Of a stretch of DNA of 61,961 bases, positions 34,828-42,905 are shown piece by piece (position 1 is the stretch's first letter; each line of letters begins with the position of its first letter). The position numbers were made by a program, and so were the translations under genes. The DNA is taken from assembly GCF_000425225.1 (NCBI RefSeq), contig NZ_KE384336.1, forward strand, positions 15,244 to 77,204, in the 5' to 3' direction. This stretch comes from Pontibacillus marinus BH030004 = DSM 16465. GTDB taxonomy: Bacteria > Bacillota > Bacilli > Bacillales > BH030062. The notes beneath the pieces are model-generated. The model was not told the DNA's origin. It ran no database searches and saw only the letters and a program-made list of their open reading frames with translations.

Positions 34828-35490
34828 ATGTATATAACCTTATTACTATTTGGGCCAACACTTATGATTTTTCTGGGACTCCAGGTCATGAGTAGTGTCC
34901 CTCTAACATTCACGCTATTTTATGGATGGCTGCTTTGTGTTCCTTTTTTGGAACGAACGTTGAAAAAGAATGAAACATTCTGTTCAGCCACTTCATATAT
35001 GGGATTTAAGCAAAACTCTCAATCTTTGAAAGTAGGTATTTGGAGTGGGATCATTGCATTTATCTCAATATTTGGAGGGCTGGCTTGGTTACAAAGATAT
35101 GTGATAGATGTCGATGATTTACTGGTTCTACTCAAGGAGTGGGGATTTACCGGTAACATTGTACTTTGGCTCATTCTGATTCTTGTGGTGATCAATCCAA
35201 TTTTAGAAGAGCTTTATTGGCGTGGGTTTATGCATCAAAAGTTATCATCGCGATTTAATACATATGTTGTTTTCTTACTGACGACAACGTTTTACAGTCT
35301 CTATCATCTTTTATCAGTTATCCCTATGTTCGAGTGGCCATGGAATGTATTTTCTGTGATCCCTGTTTTCCTAGCCGGATTATTCTGGAGTTATATGAGG
35401 CAAAAGTGGAACACGATTATTGGTGGGATTGTCAGTCATGTTTTAGCTGACTTAGGGATTATATTTGTTTATTTGTTTTTTGTGGCTTAA
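34828..35490 (+). CDS. CPBP-family intramembrane metalloprotease
   Basis: Membrane protein of 220 residues with about six to seven helices. The CPBP (CAAX protease and bacteriocin-processing) motif 1 is EELYWRGFMHQKL and motif 2 is FYSLYHLL; a third His is in VSHVLADLG. The Glu pair and His residues bind the catalytic zinc. In Firmicutes such proteins take part in bacteriocin immunity or peptide maturation. GGAGGATGG precedes the ATG. Linked upstream gene: an unknown membrane protein. Confidence 0.88.
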   Translation: MYITLLLFGPTLMIFLGLQVMSSVPLTFTLFYGWLLCVPFLERTLKKNETFCSATSYMGFKQNSQSLKVGIWSGIIAFISIFGGLAWLQRYVIDVDDLLVLLKEWGFTGNIVLWLILILVVINPILEELYWRGFMHQKLSSRFNTYVVFLLTTTFYSLYHLLSVIPMFEWPWNVFSVIPVFLAGLFWSYMRQKWNTIIGGIVSHVLADLGIIFVYLFFVA

Positions 35491-35498
35491 TAGATTGT

Positions 35499-35531
35499 AA
35501 AAATGCTCAAATTGGTTTTTGAGCATTTTTT
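35499..35531 (+). terminator. Terminator after CPBP gene
   Basis: AAAAATGCTCAA (35499-35510) pairs with TTGAGCATTTTT (35519-35530), followed by T. Confidence 0.88.
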
Positions 35532-35540
35532 AATGATCAT

Positions 35541-35819
35541 TTAATAGAAGATCAGCAACAGCGTAATCGCCGTTATTATAAAAGGAAGACCAAAAGAAGC
35601 TATCTTTAAGCCTAACCTTCTATCTCCTCGATCTTGGTTCGGATCGATATTTATATCGTAGTTTTTACCACCCTTAAAAACTCGAAGAAACAACCCGGAA
35701 ATGATAATTGATCCACCGCTTATGATGAGTGTAACTTTAAGGAATAAGTCTACGTTAAATATAGCGATAATAGCAGACAACAATAAGATTAGTAGTCCTA
35801 ATAAAAATGTTTTTTTCAA
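35541..35819 (-). CDS. Small membrane protein
   Basis: Protein of 92 residues with three hydrophobic segments (about 4-20, 26-48 and 75-91) and a polar loop with RVFKGGKNYDINIDPNQDRGDRR. No family recognised. The start is TTG with AAGGTG upstream. It follows the CSCAEP protein gene by 19 bp and is probably in the same operon. Confidence 0.68.
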   Translation of the reverse strand: MKKTFLLGLLILLLSAIIAIFNVDLFLKVTLIISGGSIIISGLFLRVFKGGKNYDINIDPNQDRGDRRLGLKIASFGLPFIITAITLLLIFY

Positions 35820-35838
35820 TCAAAACACCTTCCAATGA

Positions 35839-36420
35839 TTACGATCGGTTTCTCATTTTACGTATCAACCGTTTAAAAATAATAACGATACTAACGGTTA
35901 TACCTGTTATAACTAATAACCGTAAAATAATATAATTTTCAGGAGGGAATTCTAATGATACTTCCTCAAGTTCTATGTTTTCTCCCCCTAATGCAATTAC
36001 ATCCTCACTTGCTTGTAACAAATTTTCGGTCCTGGAACAGTAACTGACTTTTAGCTCCCCTTTCACTTCACGGGCATAAACGAGATACTCTTCATTTAAG
36101 TTAAATTCATACCCACAAGTAGCAGAGGCTCTAGCTGTATAAACAATAACCTGGGTTTCATCTACCCCTTTCCAGGATCGATCCACTTCCAAAAGCACTG
36201 CAATTGGATCTCCAGAGGACTTAATTGAATCATTCTTTTTGGCATCATGCATGTTAATAACTTTCCCCGAAAAAATTGCATCACTTTTTTCCAACTCTTC
36301 TTTAGGTGTGCCTGGTTCAGCACAAGAACAAGCGTAGCTCGTGTTAGAAAAGGAACTTAAAACCAAAAACATCATCGTTATAAACAAACTTATATATTTC
36401 ACAAATCCGTTTACCTTCAT
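35839..36420 (-). CDS. Secreted/membrane protein with TIMP/netrin-like domain
   Basis: Protein of 193 residues: signal peptide, then a mature start at ACSCAEPGTPKEELEKSDAI, and a C-terminal membrane segment with basic end (about 165-185, KRLIRKMRNRS). The CSC start plus an OB-fold-like body with two further cysteines (ATCGYEF and SYCSRTE) resembles bacterial TIMP/netrin-like proteins. In animals such domains inhibit metalloproteases; in bacteria the role is unknown. Start chosen at the ATG after GGGAGGT. Likely cotranscribed with the small membrane protein downstream. Confidence 0.7.
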   Translation of the reverse strand: MKVNGFVKYISLFITMMFLVLSSFSNTSYACSCAEPGTPKEELEKSDAIFSGKVINMHDAKKNDSIKSSGDPIAVLLEVDRSWKGVDETQVIVYTARASATCGYEFNLNEEYLVYAREVKGELKVSYCSRTENLLQASEDVIALGGENIELEEVSLEFPPENYIILRLLVITGITVSIVIIFKRLIRKMRNRS

Positions 36421-36488
36421 CTTGACCTCCCACCTTTCGTTTTTTAGACGATTGGCCAGATGAGAAGTTACAAACAATACAATATCAT

Positions 36489-36749
36489 TTACTTATTAAG
36501 TAGTCGGTATTTTTTATATTTTCTTTCACTCATAATCCAAGTAGCTATTCCTAAAATAATCCCAAAAGGAACAGCCTCTATCAACAATACTAATAATGAA
36601 TAATATGTATTAAATATGGTATTTAGTAATATAGAAAAGATAAAATAAAATGTCCCCCCCATAAAGACCCCATACAAAAAAACGTACTTCCATTTTCCCA
36701 TTTTGCGTGTTTCTCCCCACTTCAATAGCTGTTTTTCTCTATTAAACAT
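36489..36749 (-). CDS. Small membrane protein
   Basis: Protein of 86 residues with two hydrophobic segments (about 23-42 and 51-72) and basic ends (LKWGETRKMGKWK; SERKYKKYRLLNK). No family recognised. The ATG is nine bases after GGGAGG, better placed than a GTG directly adjacent to the site. It precedes the TIMP-like gene by about 68 bp in the same direction. Confidence 0.65.
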   Translation of the reverse strand: MFNREKQLLKWGETRKMGKWKYVFLYGVFMGGTFYFIFSILLNTIFNTYYSLLVLLIEAVPFGIILGIATWIMSERKYKKYRLLNK

Positions 36750-36806
36750 AAGAGACACCCTCCCATTAAACGCAGCCTTCGATAAAAATAAATATTATAT
36801 AATAAC

Positions 36807-36950
36807 TTATTGCAACTTCTCAAAAAAATAAACAAAAACATACATGGGAATTGCAACTATAATCATTCCTGTAAGTATGTAACTAATAGACCTTAAGATA
36901 AATCTTAAAAAGTCATAAATAGCACCTGCTAAGTCATCAATGAACTTCAC
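36807..36950 (-). CDS. Short membrane peptide, 47 residues
   Basis: Frame of 47 codons starting GTG, with AGGAG nine bases upstream. The peptide begins KFIDDLAGAIYDFLRFILRS and continues with one membrane segment (SYILTGMIIVAIPMYVFVYFF) and ends EKLQ. Amphipathic N-terminus plus one helix suggests a membrane-associated small protein. It lies upstream of the 86-residue membrane protein gene in the same direction. No family recognised. Confidence 0.55.
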   Translation of the reverse strand: MKFIDDLAGAIYDFLRFILRSISYILTGMIIVAIPMYVFVYFFEKLQ

Positions 36951-37076
36951 TAACTATTACTCCTCTCGATTCTCTAAATGCTCCGCCCAGCTATTAGTTG
37001 CTTTTTATTAGCTCAGTCCATTTTAACATAAATATCCAGATGGAGAATTAAAGTCGGAATTAATCTCTTTTCACCA

Positions 37077-37113
37077 TAAAAAGAGGTCCAACCTAAAAAT
37101 AGATTGGACCTTT
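37077..37113 (-). terminator. Terminator of rarD gene
   Basis: AGGTCCAA (37084-37091) pairs with TTGGACCT (37104-37111) and a T-run follows on the minus strand. Confidence 0.75.
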
Positions 37114-37125
37114 ATCCTAAAGTGA

Positions 37126-38046
37126 TTAACCTCTAACCTTCGTACTTGTAGCGAACCGAGCTGACATCAACCGTGTTTTACTGATTGTATAAAGTAAAAG
37201 TGCTGTCCATATCAATGTAAAGGAAACCAAATGAACATTTGTAAATGGCTCATCGTACAAGAAAACGCCAAACAGGAGCATGATTGTCGGCGCGATGTAC
37301 TGTAAAAAACCTACCATCGATAACGGTACGCGTTGGGCACCACTCGCAAATAATAGTAGGGGGATAGCCGTCATTACCCCTGCTCCAATTAATAGCCACG
37401 TGACTAGCGGAGAAATGGTAAGCGATCCGCCTCCACCCCAATGTGTATTCGCCAAGAATAATAAAGCGATAGGCGTTACGATCATCGTCTCAATCGTTAA
37501 ACCAAACATCGCACTTAGTTTTACCGTTTTCTTCAACAATCCGTACATTCCAAAGCTTAAGGCTAAGAAGATTGCTACCCATGGTACCTGATGAAAATGA
37601 TAAATAAGATTCCCAACTCCTAAAGCGGCTAGGAAAAAGGAAATATACTGAACCTTCGTCAACTTTTCTTTCAATACAATCATTCCAAGCACGATACTCA
37701 CGAGCGGATTTATATAATATCCCAAACTTGCTTCAACGACGTGATCAGAGTTTACACCCCAAATATAAGTAACCCAATTGATACTGATCATAATCGAAGC
37801 GAGTGTAATGCCTATTAATTTCTTTTTATGTTTAACAATATCCTTACACTCTGCCTTAAATTTCGACCAGTTCTTTGTGAAAAAGACGATGAGCATCATA
37901 AATAAAAATGACCATACAATACGATGGGCTAAAATCTCGGCTGCTGGAACAACCTGAACCATTTTCCAATAAAGAGGCAATATCCCCCACAACACATAAG
38001 CTCCTGCTGTATAAAGAACGCCTAGTTTATATTCTTGCTGACTCAT
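37126..38046 (-). CDS. rarD: EamA-family transporter RarD
   Basis: Drug/metabolite transporter of 306 residues with ten membrane helices. Typical RarD motifs: GVLYTAGAYVLWGILPLYWK at the N-terminus, ILAHRIVWSFLFM, NWVTYIWGVNSDHVVEASLGYYINPL and FLQYIAPTIMLLFGV. Members are inner-membrane carriers of unknown natural substrate (the name comes from a chloramphenicol-sensitivity annotation). The ATG is preceded by GAGGT. Single gene with terminator. Confidence 0.92.
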   Translation of the reverse strand: MSQQEYKLGVLYTAGAYVLWGILPLYWKMVQVVPAAEILAHRIVWSFLFMMLIVFFTKNWSKFKAECKDIVKHKKKLIGITLASIMISINWVTYIWGVNSDHVVEASLGYYINPLVSIVLGMIVLKEKLTKVQYISFFLAALGVGNLIYHFHQVPWVAIFLALSFGMYGLLKKTVKLSAMFGLTIETMIVTPIALLFLANTHWGGGGSLTISPLVTWLLIGAGVMTAIPLLLFASGAQRVPLSMVGFLQYIAPTIMLLFGVFLYDEPFTNVHLVSFTLIWTALLLYTISKTRLMSARFATSTKVRG

Positions 38047-38207
38047 ATGTAAGACCTCGTTTCCCAAGTTCAATTCTCTTCTACACAGTATAAGATATGA
38101 AACTTTAAATGGGAATTGTTTAATTTTAGAAACGTAATGTTCATGAAATCGTATATAAGATCATACACCTTTTCAAGTGCTCTTTTAATTATAGAAAGGA
38201 GATTCTT

Positions 38208-38627
38208 ATGACTCGTTTTATTTACTATGCGGTATGGACTGTTGTCATCGGTTTTGTTTTGTATCAAGGTAGTGAATACCAAAGTTATTTAGCAAAACAA
38301 GCTGAGACCACCTACGAAATAATGCCAAGAGCGATTTTCACAACGATTTTCCCTATCCTAGTGGGAATGTTATTAAAGCTTCCCGATCTGTGGATTCAAA
38401 GACTTTCCACTAAGTGGGGTGTGGATTGGCCTAAATTAATTGTCGTTGGCATACCTAGCTTATATATATCTTCAGAATTACTCTTAAGTTTTACACCATT
38501 AGCTCCTTATCTTCCTTTCTTATTTTATATATCAACTACTGGATATCCAACCCTTACTATGGTCTCAGGGATTGTATTTGGTTATGTTGTCTTAGATAGT
38601 ATTCGTGTTCCAAATGATAGAACATAA
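38208..38627 (+). CDS. Four-helix membrane protein of unknown function
   Basis: Protein of 139 residues with four hydrophobic segments (about 5-20, 40-58, 73-92, 105-130). No family recognised. AAAGGAG precedes the ATG. Single gene, divergent from rarD, with its own terminator. Confidence 0.7.
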   Translation: MTRFIYYAVWTVVIGFVLYQGSEYQSYLAKQAETTYEIMPRAIFTTIFPILVGMLLKLPDLWIQRLSTKWGVDWPKLIVVGIPSLYISSELLLSFTPLAPYLPFLFYISTTGYPTLTMVSGIVFGYVVLDSIRVPNDRT

Positions 38628-38631
38628 ATGC

Positions 38632-38657
38632 AAGGTCCTCTGTAGCCAGAGGACCTT
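38632..38657 (+). terminator. Terminator after membrane protein gene
   Basis: AAGGTCCTCTG (38632-38642) and CAGAGGACCTT (38647-38657), 11-bp perfect stem with a 4-nt loop. Confidence 0.8.
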
Positions 38658-38753
38658 TACATATGTCGCTAACTATACATACAATCCCATGACTTGGAGA
38701 AAGATAAATGAGATCAATACGCTCAACTTTAGAGTGGATCCGATTAGGAAGTG

Positions 38754-39464
38754 ATGGATTTGTTTGAGTTCTTCAGAAGCCAAGAATCGCTCACCCTTAT
38801 ACAATGGGCATTGCGTGCAGTAGTTGGCTTTTTCTTCTTAGTGTTTATCGCCAAAATTATGGGGCAACGTTCAATCTCCCAGCTTCGTTTCTTGGATTTT
38901 GTTATAGCATTATTACTCGGAAACATTATGGCCCACCCCCTATCAGATGAAGGGCTAGGATTAACAGGATCCATGGTAACCATGAGTGTTTTAACGGTAC
39001 TTTATCTGTTGGGTATATTCTTAAGTTTACGATGGTCCCCTTTAAAAAAGCTTTTCGATCCACCGCCCATCACCCTCATTGAGAAGGGAACGATTTATTA
39101 CCGAAATATAAAAAAAGCTCGAATTACAGTGGAGAGTTTGTTAACAGAGCTAAGAAAAGAAAAAGTCGAGGACATTCAAAAAGTGGCGCTCGCATTATGG
39201 GAACCAGGCGGCACCATTTCCATATTTGTTGAGCCCAAGTACCAACCTCTCACACCTTCTGATATGGGGATTCCTACTCAACCTTTTGATCTTCCTAGGA
39301 TTATTATTAAAGAAGGAAAAATTAATTACAACGAGCTTGAGCTTCTCGGTAAAAATGAGCAATGGTTATTCAGCCAACCTGAGATGAAAAGCATTGCTAC
39401 TCAAAATATATTACTCGCAACCGTGGATCATAAAGGGCAAATCAGTGTTAGTACATATCATTAG
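38754..39464 (+). CDS. YetF/DUF421-family membrane protein
   Basis: Protein of 236 residues with three N-terminal helices and a soluble C-terminal domain typical of YetF: IAKIMGQRSISQLRFLDFVIALLLGNIMAHPLSD, then LIEKGTIYYRNIKKARIT, LTELRKEKVEDIQKVALALWEPGGTISIF, and PLTPSDMGI. In spore formers related proteins (SpoVA partner types) sit near germination genes, but the function of YetF is unknown. The ATG at 38754 has AGGA four bases upstream; a GTG one codon earlier is possible. A paralogue lies at 56499. Confidence 0.88.
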   Translation: MDLFEFFRSQESLTLIQWALRAVVGFFFLVFIAKIMGQRSISQLRFLDFVIALLLGNIMAHPLSDEGLGLTGSMVTMSVLTVLYLLGIFLSLRWSPLKKLFDPPPITLIEKGTIYYRNIKKARITVESLLTELRKEKVEDIQKVALALWEPGGTISIFVEPKYQPLTPSDMGIPTQPFDLPRIIIKEGKINYNELELLGKNEQWLFSQPEMKSIATQNILLATVDHKGQISVSTYH

Positions 39465-39466
39465 AC

Positions 39467-39491
39467 AGCAAGCAGGTACGCTTGCTTTTTT
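39467..39491 (+). terminator. Terminator of YetF gene
   Basis: AGCAAGC (39467-39473) pairs with GCTTGCT (39480-39486), followed by six T. Confidence 0.82.
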
Positions 39492-39502
39492 GTTTCATTA
39501 TG

Positions 39503-39543
39503 AAAAAGATCGACAGCTCAATTAAGACTGTCGATCTTTTTTC
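39503..39543. terminator. Second, bidirectional terminator between YetF and TerC genes
   Basis: AAAAAGATCGACAG (39503-39516) pairs with CTGTCGATCTTTTT (39528-39541), 14 bp, with A and T runs on the two sides; serves the TerC gene on the minus strand. Confidence 0.88.
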
Positions 39544-40328
39544 TAGTATCCATTTTCACTATAAACTTCACCTTCAACTGATTCACTTTTATCCTTGGAA
39601 AAGAACCAGCCACCTAGAGCGATTAAAATCAGTACCACATAGAATGTGATTTTCCAAGCTGGAGATTTTGCGAAGCCTTCTGATAAAACGGCTAATTCTG
39701 GGTGTGATAGTGTATAAACAGCAAGTTTCACACCAACCCAACCTACAATAAGGAAAGCTGCCACTTCCAGGCCTGGTCTTGATTGTAGTAACTTCACGAA
39801 CATATTTGCTGCGAATCGCATAACAATGAGGCCAATCAATCCACCAGCAAAGATCACAAGGAACTTACCGCCATCTAGTCCACCAATTTGTGGAAGGTCT
39901 GTGTTGGGAAGTGTTACCGCTAACGCCACTGCTGCTAGAATCGAATCCACGGCAAATGCAATATCTGCTAATTCTACTTTGAAAACAGTAGTCCAGAACC
40001 CTTTAGGCTTTTCTTCTTTTTGATCTGTGTCCTTTTCTTTCCCAAGCTTTTTACGAGCGATGTGATTAATCGCAATAAACAACAGGTATGCCGCTCCGAT
40101 CGCTTGAACCTGCCATACATCCACTAAGAATGAGATCGCAAATAAGGAACCAAAACGGAACACAAAGGCTCCAGCTAATCCATAAAATAAAGCCTTCTTA
40201 CGCTGCTCCTCTGGCAAGTGCTTAACCATAATGGCCAAAACAAGCGCATTATCGGCAGCTAATAAACCTTCCAATGCTATTAAAAGTAATAATACCCATC
40301 CGTACTCCATTAAAAGTGCGAATTCCAT
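39543..40328 (-). CDS. TerC-family membrane protein (YkoY/MeeY-like, manganese-linked)
   Basis: TerC-family integral membrane protein of 261 residues with seven to eight helices. Signatures include ALEGLLAADNALVLAIMVKHLP with the acidic AxDN metal site, FRFGSLFAIS and VFKVELADIAFAVDSILAAVAL with a second DS acidic site. Family members export Mn2+ or metallate exported enzymes. A yybP-ykoY Mn2+ riboswitch lies directly upstream, so expression should rise with manganese. GGGAGGAG precedes the ATG. Single gene with bidirectional terminator. Confidence 0.92.
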   Translation of the reverse strand: MEFALLMEYGWVLLLLIALEGLLAADNALVLAIMVKHLPEEQRKKALFYGLAGAFVFRFGSLFAISFLVDVWQVQAIGAAYLLFIAINHIARKKLGKEKDTDQKEEKPKGFWTTVFKVELADIAFAVDSILAAVALAVTLPNTDLPQIGGLDGGKFLVIFAGGLIGLIVMRFAANMFVKLLQSRPGLEVAAFLIVGWVGVKLAVYTLSHPELAVLSEGFAKSPAWKITFYVVLILIALGGWFFSKDKSESVEGEVYSENGY

Positions 40329-40380
40329 AACTCAAACTCCTCCCTAATCTTGAAGTTCGTTTCTCAGTTATGTGGGCAAT

Positions 40381-40412
40381 AAAAAAACCTTTACCGCATT
40401 TGGTAAAGGTCT
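40381..40412 (-). terminator. Second terminator downstream of Mn riboswitch
   Basis: On the minus strand AGACCTTTACC-AAATGC-GGTAAAGGTTT followed by T-run. It is nearly identical to the terminator at 40421-40453 and lies between it and the TerC gene. Confidence 0.85.
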
Positions 40413-40420
40413 ATCGACAT

Positions 40421-40453
40421 AAAAAGACCTTTACCCACATAGGTAAAGGTCTT
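40421..40453 (-). terminator. Expression-platform terminator of Mn riboswitch
   Basis: On the minus strand AAGACCTTTACC-TATGTG-GGTAAAGGTCTTTTT, 11-12 bp perfect stem and T-run directly after the aptamer. Confidence 0.88.
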
Positions 40454-40537
40454 GCTAACAACGGTACGTTGCCAACAAAGCCGAGAGTATAGAAACTCCG
40501 AAATGACGACTTTGCTGTAAAAGCTACTCCCCTTTAG
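40453..40537 (-). ncRNA. yybP-ykoY Mn2+ riboswitch aptamer
   Basis: Read on the minus strand, the region begins AAAGGGGAGTAGC (GGGGAGTAGC at 40523-40532) and contains GTCGTCA and CTCGGCTTTGTTGGC, the conserved loops of the yybP-ykoY class. The downstream gene is TerC-family, the usual partner. The expression platform is two tandem intrinsic terminators. Mn2+ binding should prevent termination. Confidence 0.93.
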
Positions 40538-40563
40538 GAGAAAACGATTCATTTGTTATCTTA

Positions 40564-40592
40564 ATCATAATCGAACTAGCTTTTATTGTCAA
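40564..40592 (-). promoter_or_regulatory. Sigma-A promoter of the Mn riboswitch transcript
   Basis: TTGACA (minus strand, 40587-40592), 17-bp spacer, TATGAT (40564-40569). A near-consensus promoter about 30 bp upstream of the aptamer. Confidence 0.88.
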
Positions 40593-40735
40593 TTACTATA
40601 TTTCTTCACCTTATCATCGGTGCAACCTAGCATTCATAGCTTGATACAGTTGATACCTTGGCAAAAATCGGGCGATCCACACATGATTCTCAAATTTGAA
40701 TAAACTAAGGTATCAACCTAATCTGGAGGATGAAC

Positions 40736-41233
40736 ATGAAACATACTATAAAAAAGGGAGAAACCTTATCACAAATTGCTCAGGATTATCGCATTTCGGT
40801 CTCAAGTTTGTTAGGAGCCAATCAAATCCCCAATCCAAACCTCATTTATCCTGGTCAAGTTATCAATATCCCCGGATTCCCTGATGTAGAAACACAACCA
40901 TACAAAATACTCGTTTCTCTCAACAAACGTACATTAACCTTACAAAGGAAAAACAACACAACGGTCAAACGCTACCCAATAGCTGTTGGACGAATGTTGA
41001 GCGGTACTCCTACCGGTGATTACATTATTATCAACAAGGCACCAAACCCTGGTGGCCCATTCGGAACGATGTGGATGTCACTATCAAAAGAACATTACGG
41101 GATTCATGGCACCAACAACCCTTCATCAATCGGAAAGGCTGTTTCAAAAGGGTGTATAAGGATGTACAACAGAGATGTTGAGGAACTAGCACGAACGATA
41201 CCTATTGGTACTCCGGTCCATATCCACCCCTGA
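40736..41233 (+). CDS. LysM-containing L,D-transpeptidase (YkuD family)
   Basis: Protein of 165 residues: LysM domain at about 2-48 ([20 protein letters not shown]...YPGQVINIP) and a YkuD domain from about 56, with the catalytic signature [20 protein letters not shown] (His, then Cys in SKGCIRM). It crosslinks or modifies peptidoglycan with L,D bonds. There is no obvious signal peptide, which is usual for this Bacillus YkuD type where the protein is found in the spore coat. The ATG at 40736 is six bases after GGAGG; an ATG two codons earlier touches the site. Single gene with terminator. Confidence 0.92.
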   Translation: MKHTIKKGETLSQIAQDYRISVSSLLGANQIPNPNLIYPGQVINIPGFPDVETQPYKILVSLNKRTLTLQRKNNTTVKRYPIAVGRMLSGTPTGDYIIINKAPNPGGPFGTMWMSLSKEHYGIHGTNNPSSIGKAVSKGCIRMYNRDVEELARTIPIGTPVHIHP

Positions 41234-41249
41234 ATGTATAATGGATAGA

Positions 41250-41277
41250 AAACGCTCAGATTGATTCTGAGCGTTCT
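41250..41277 (+). terminator. Terminator of L,D-transpeptidase gene
   Basis: AACGCTCAGA (41251-41260) pairs with TCTGAGCGTT (about 41266-41274) with short T tail. Confidence 0.75.
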
Positions 41278-41360
41278 TACTTATTTTGAATTTCCCTATT
41301 AAGGAATGCACTTTTTTCCATTAAAAAAGTATGAATTTCCCTAGCTGTGAAATAGTATAA

Positions 41361-41891
41361 ATGAGAGCCTATGTCCTATATTTATTTGTAAAAGAGGTGA
41401 ACATCATAGTAAAACTCGCATGCTTGATAATATTTTTCATTTCGATTCTATTATTGACTTCACTTAAATTATGTAAAAAGCAATTCCATCCCTTTGAATT
41501 GTTTTTGCTATTTATTTTTTCATCCATTATGTGTCAACTGACCTTTTATAAACTTTTTTCATATGATCGTTTAGGAATTGTACCAGAATGGTGGCAAGAT
41601 TTAACCGCTAAGATGCACTTTGGTATCGTGCTTCCTATAACACTTCTATGGACTATGTATATATTCAAATCAAATACGAATGAGATAGGGAAGGTAACAG
41701 CTTTGTTTGGCTGGATCATGTTTAGCATTACAATCGAAAAAATATTTCTTCAGATTGGGGTTTTAGAATCAAAGAGCCATAGTTGGTACCCTTCACTTGA
41801 TATGACGTTTGGAATGTTTATTATAATCATGACCATCTTCTTCATGAACCAATTAACCAAGATCCTACGAAAGGATAACATTATTAAATGA
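41361..41891 (+). CDS. Membrane protein, first of a coupled pair, unknown
   Basis: Membrane protein of up to 176 residues with about five helices. No family recognised with confidence. The ATG at 41361 has no ribosome site. AGAGGTG (41393-41399) is followed six bases later by an in-frame ATA (41406), and a GTG (41397) lies inside the site; the true start is therefore uncertain and may be non-AUG. The stop overlaps the ATG of the next gene (ATGA). The mature helices begin KLACLIIFFISILLL. Confidence 0.62.
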   Translation: MRAYVLYLFVKEVNIIVKLACLIIFFISILLLTSLKLCKKQFHPFELFLLFIFSSIMCQLTFYKLFSYDRLGIVPEWWQDLTAKMHFGIVLPITLLWTMYIFKSNTNEIGKVTALFGWIMFSITIEKIFLQIGVLESKSHSWYPSLDMTFGMFIIIMTIFFMNQLTKILRKDNIIK

Positions 41892-42412
41892 ATGATTTGA
41901 TTCGAATTTTAAATCCAATTCTCCCCAAAAGGTTTGATGAAAATGAAACCTATATTATTGTGATCGCCACATTAGTCACTTGGATATGTTTATATGTACA
42001 AAAACGGTACAAGCCAATACGATCGACAGAGTACCTTTCTCTGTTTCTTTTAAATGCGTACTTAGCAGTGGTGGGAGAAGCCTTTTTAGCAGAACCTCCT
42101 TTAGACTTATATGATACTGTAGATAAACCTAAAGCAGAAATTGCTGACATTATCTTGCAAATTTTTGTCTATCCCCCCACCATAATCATTGCTATGCAAT
42201 ACTATGCTTACAGGAAACCACAAGCATGGTATCCTTTGGTTTTTGCTGGAGTCTTAACACTTCTTGAATGGATTTCTATTGAAGCTTTTCATTTATTTCA
42301 GTATAAAAAATGGAACATCTATTATTCCTATTTTTTATATGTAATCGTTATGGTTCTAAACATTCTATTCTTCAATAAGATACACGCTTTCATTAATAAA
42401 AAAGATATGTAG
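41888..42412 (+). CDS. Membrane protein, second of a coupled pair, unknown
   Basis: Membrane protein of 174 residues with about five helices and aromatic-rich loops (YYAYRKPQAWYPL, HLFQYKKWNIYYSY). Overlaps the preceding membrane protein gene by four bases, so both are made together. The two proteins are similar in size and helix layout. I recognise no function; a Firmicute membrane family with this size exists but I cannot assign it. Confidence 0.65.
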   Translation: MNDLIRILNPILPKRFDENETYIIVIATLVTWICLYVQKRYKPIRSTEYLSLFLLNAYLAVVGEAFLAEPPLDLYDTVDKPKAEIADIILQIFVYPPTIIIAMQYYAYRKPQAWYPLVFAGVLTLLEWISIEAFHLFQYKKWNIYYSYFLYVIVMVLNILFFNKIHAFINKKDM

Positions 42413-42442
42413 AAAGGGGATATTAGTTCTATTCTAGTACCA

Positions 42443-42904
42443 CTAATGTTCCCTATTTACTTTTGCTACCCCTAATGCTAAGTTCTCCCACAAAAGCTTT
42501 TCGACTTCTTTCCCTTCACTTTCCTTACAATCAATAATAAGGATCACTTCTGACTTTTTCCCTTTTAATTTCACTTTGCCATTCCTTTGTAATATTTTCC
42601 ATACAACATCTACTATAAAACCAATTATAAAGCCTGATCCTGCTCCAATTAATCCCCAATAGATTGGGCCCCACTCTAGCACAAATCCTCTACTGGCTCC
42701 GATAACGGAGAAGATCACAGCAAGAAATAATCCTTTGTTGATAAGGGAAGTCCCATCTGAACGGTGGATGGTATCAAACAATTTTGGATCTTCTGTTTGG
42801 TTATCCAAAGGTACAGCAAATATATCCTTAATCCCTTTTTGTTCAAGCTGAGTTATCGCTAATTCAATATACGGAGAATGATCAAATGTGGCAAATACTT
42901 GCAT
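42443..42904 (-). CDS. Protein with two glycine-rich membrane segments, unknown
   Basis: Protein of 153 residues. Residues 1-55 form a ferredoxin-like soluble part (QVFATFDHSPYIELAITQLEQKGI), then two Gly-rich helices (about 57-75 and 82-104, GLIGAGSGFIIGFIVD), and a basic then strand-helix C-terminus. The layout resembles sensor or stress proteins with a central glycine zipper. The ATG starts one base after the stop of the duplicated membrane protein gene, with AAGGTG inside that gene's end. Cotranscribed with it. Confidence 0.68.
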   Translation of the reverse strand: MQVFATFDHSPYIELAITQLEQKGIKDIFAVPLDNQTEDPKLFDTIHRSDGTSLINKGLFLAVIFSVIGASRGFVLEWGPIYWGLIGAGSGFIIGFIVDVVWKILQRNGKVKLKGKKSEVILIIDCKESEGKEVEKLLWENLALGVAKVNREH

Positions 42905-42905
42905 G

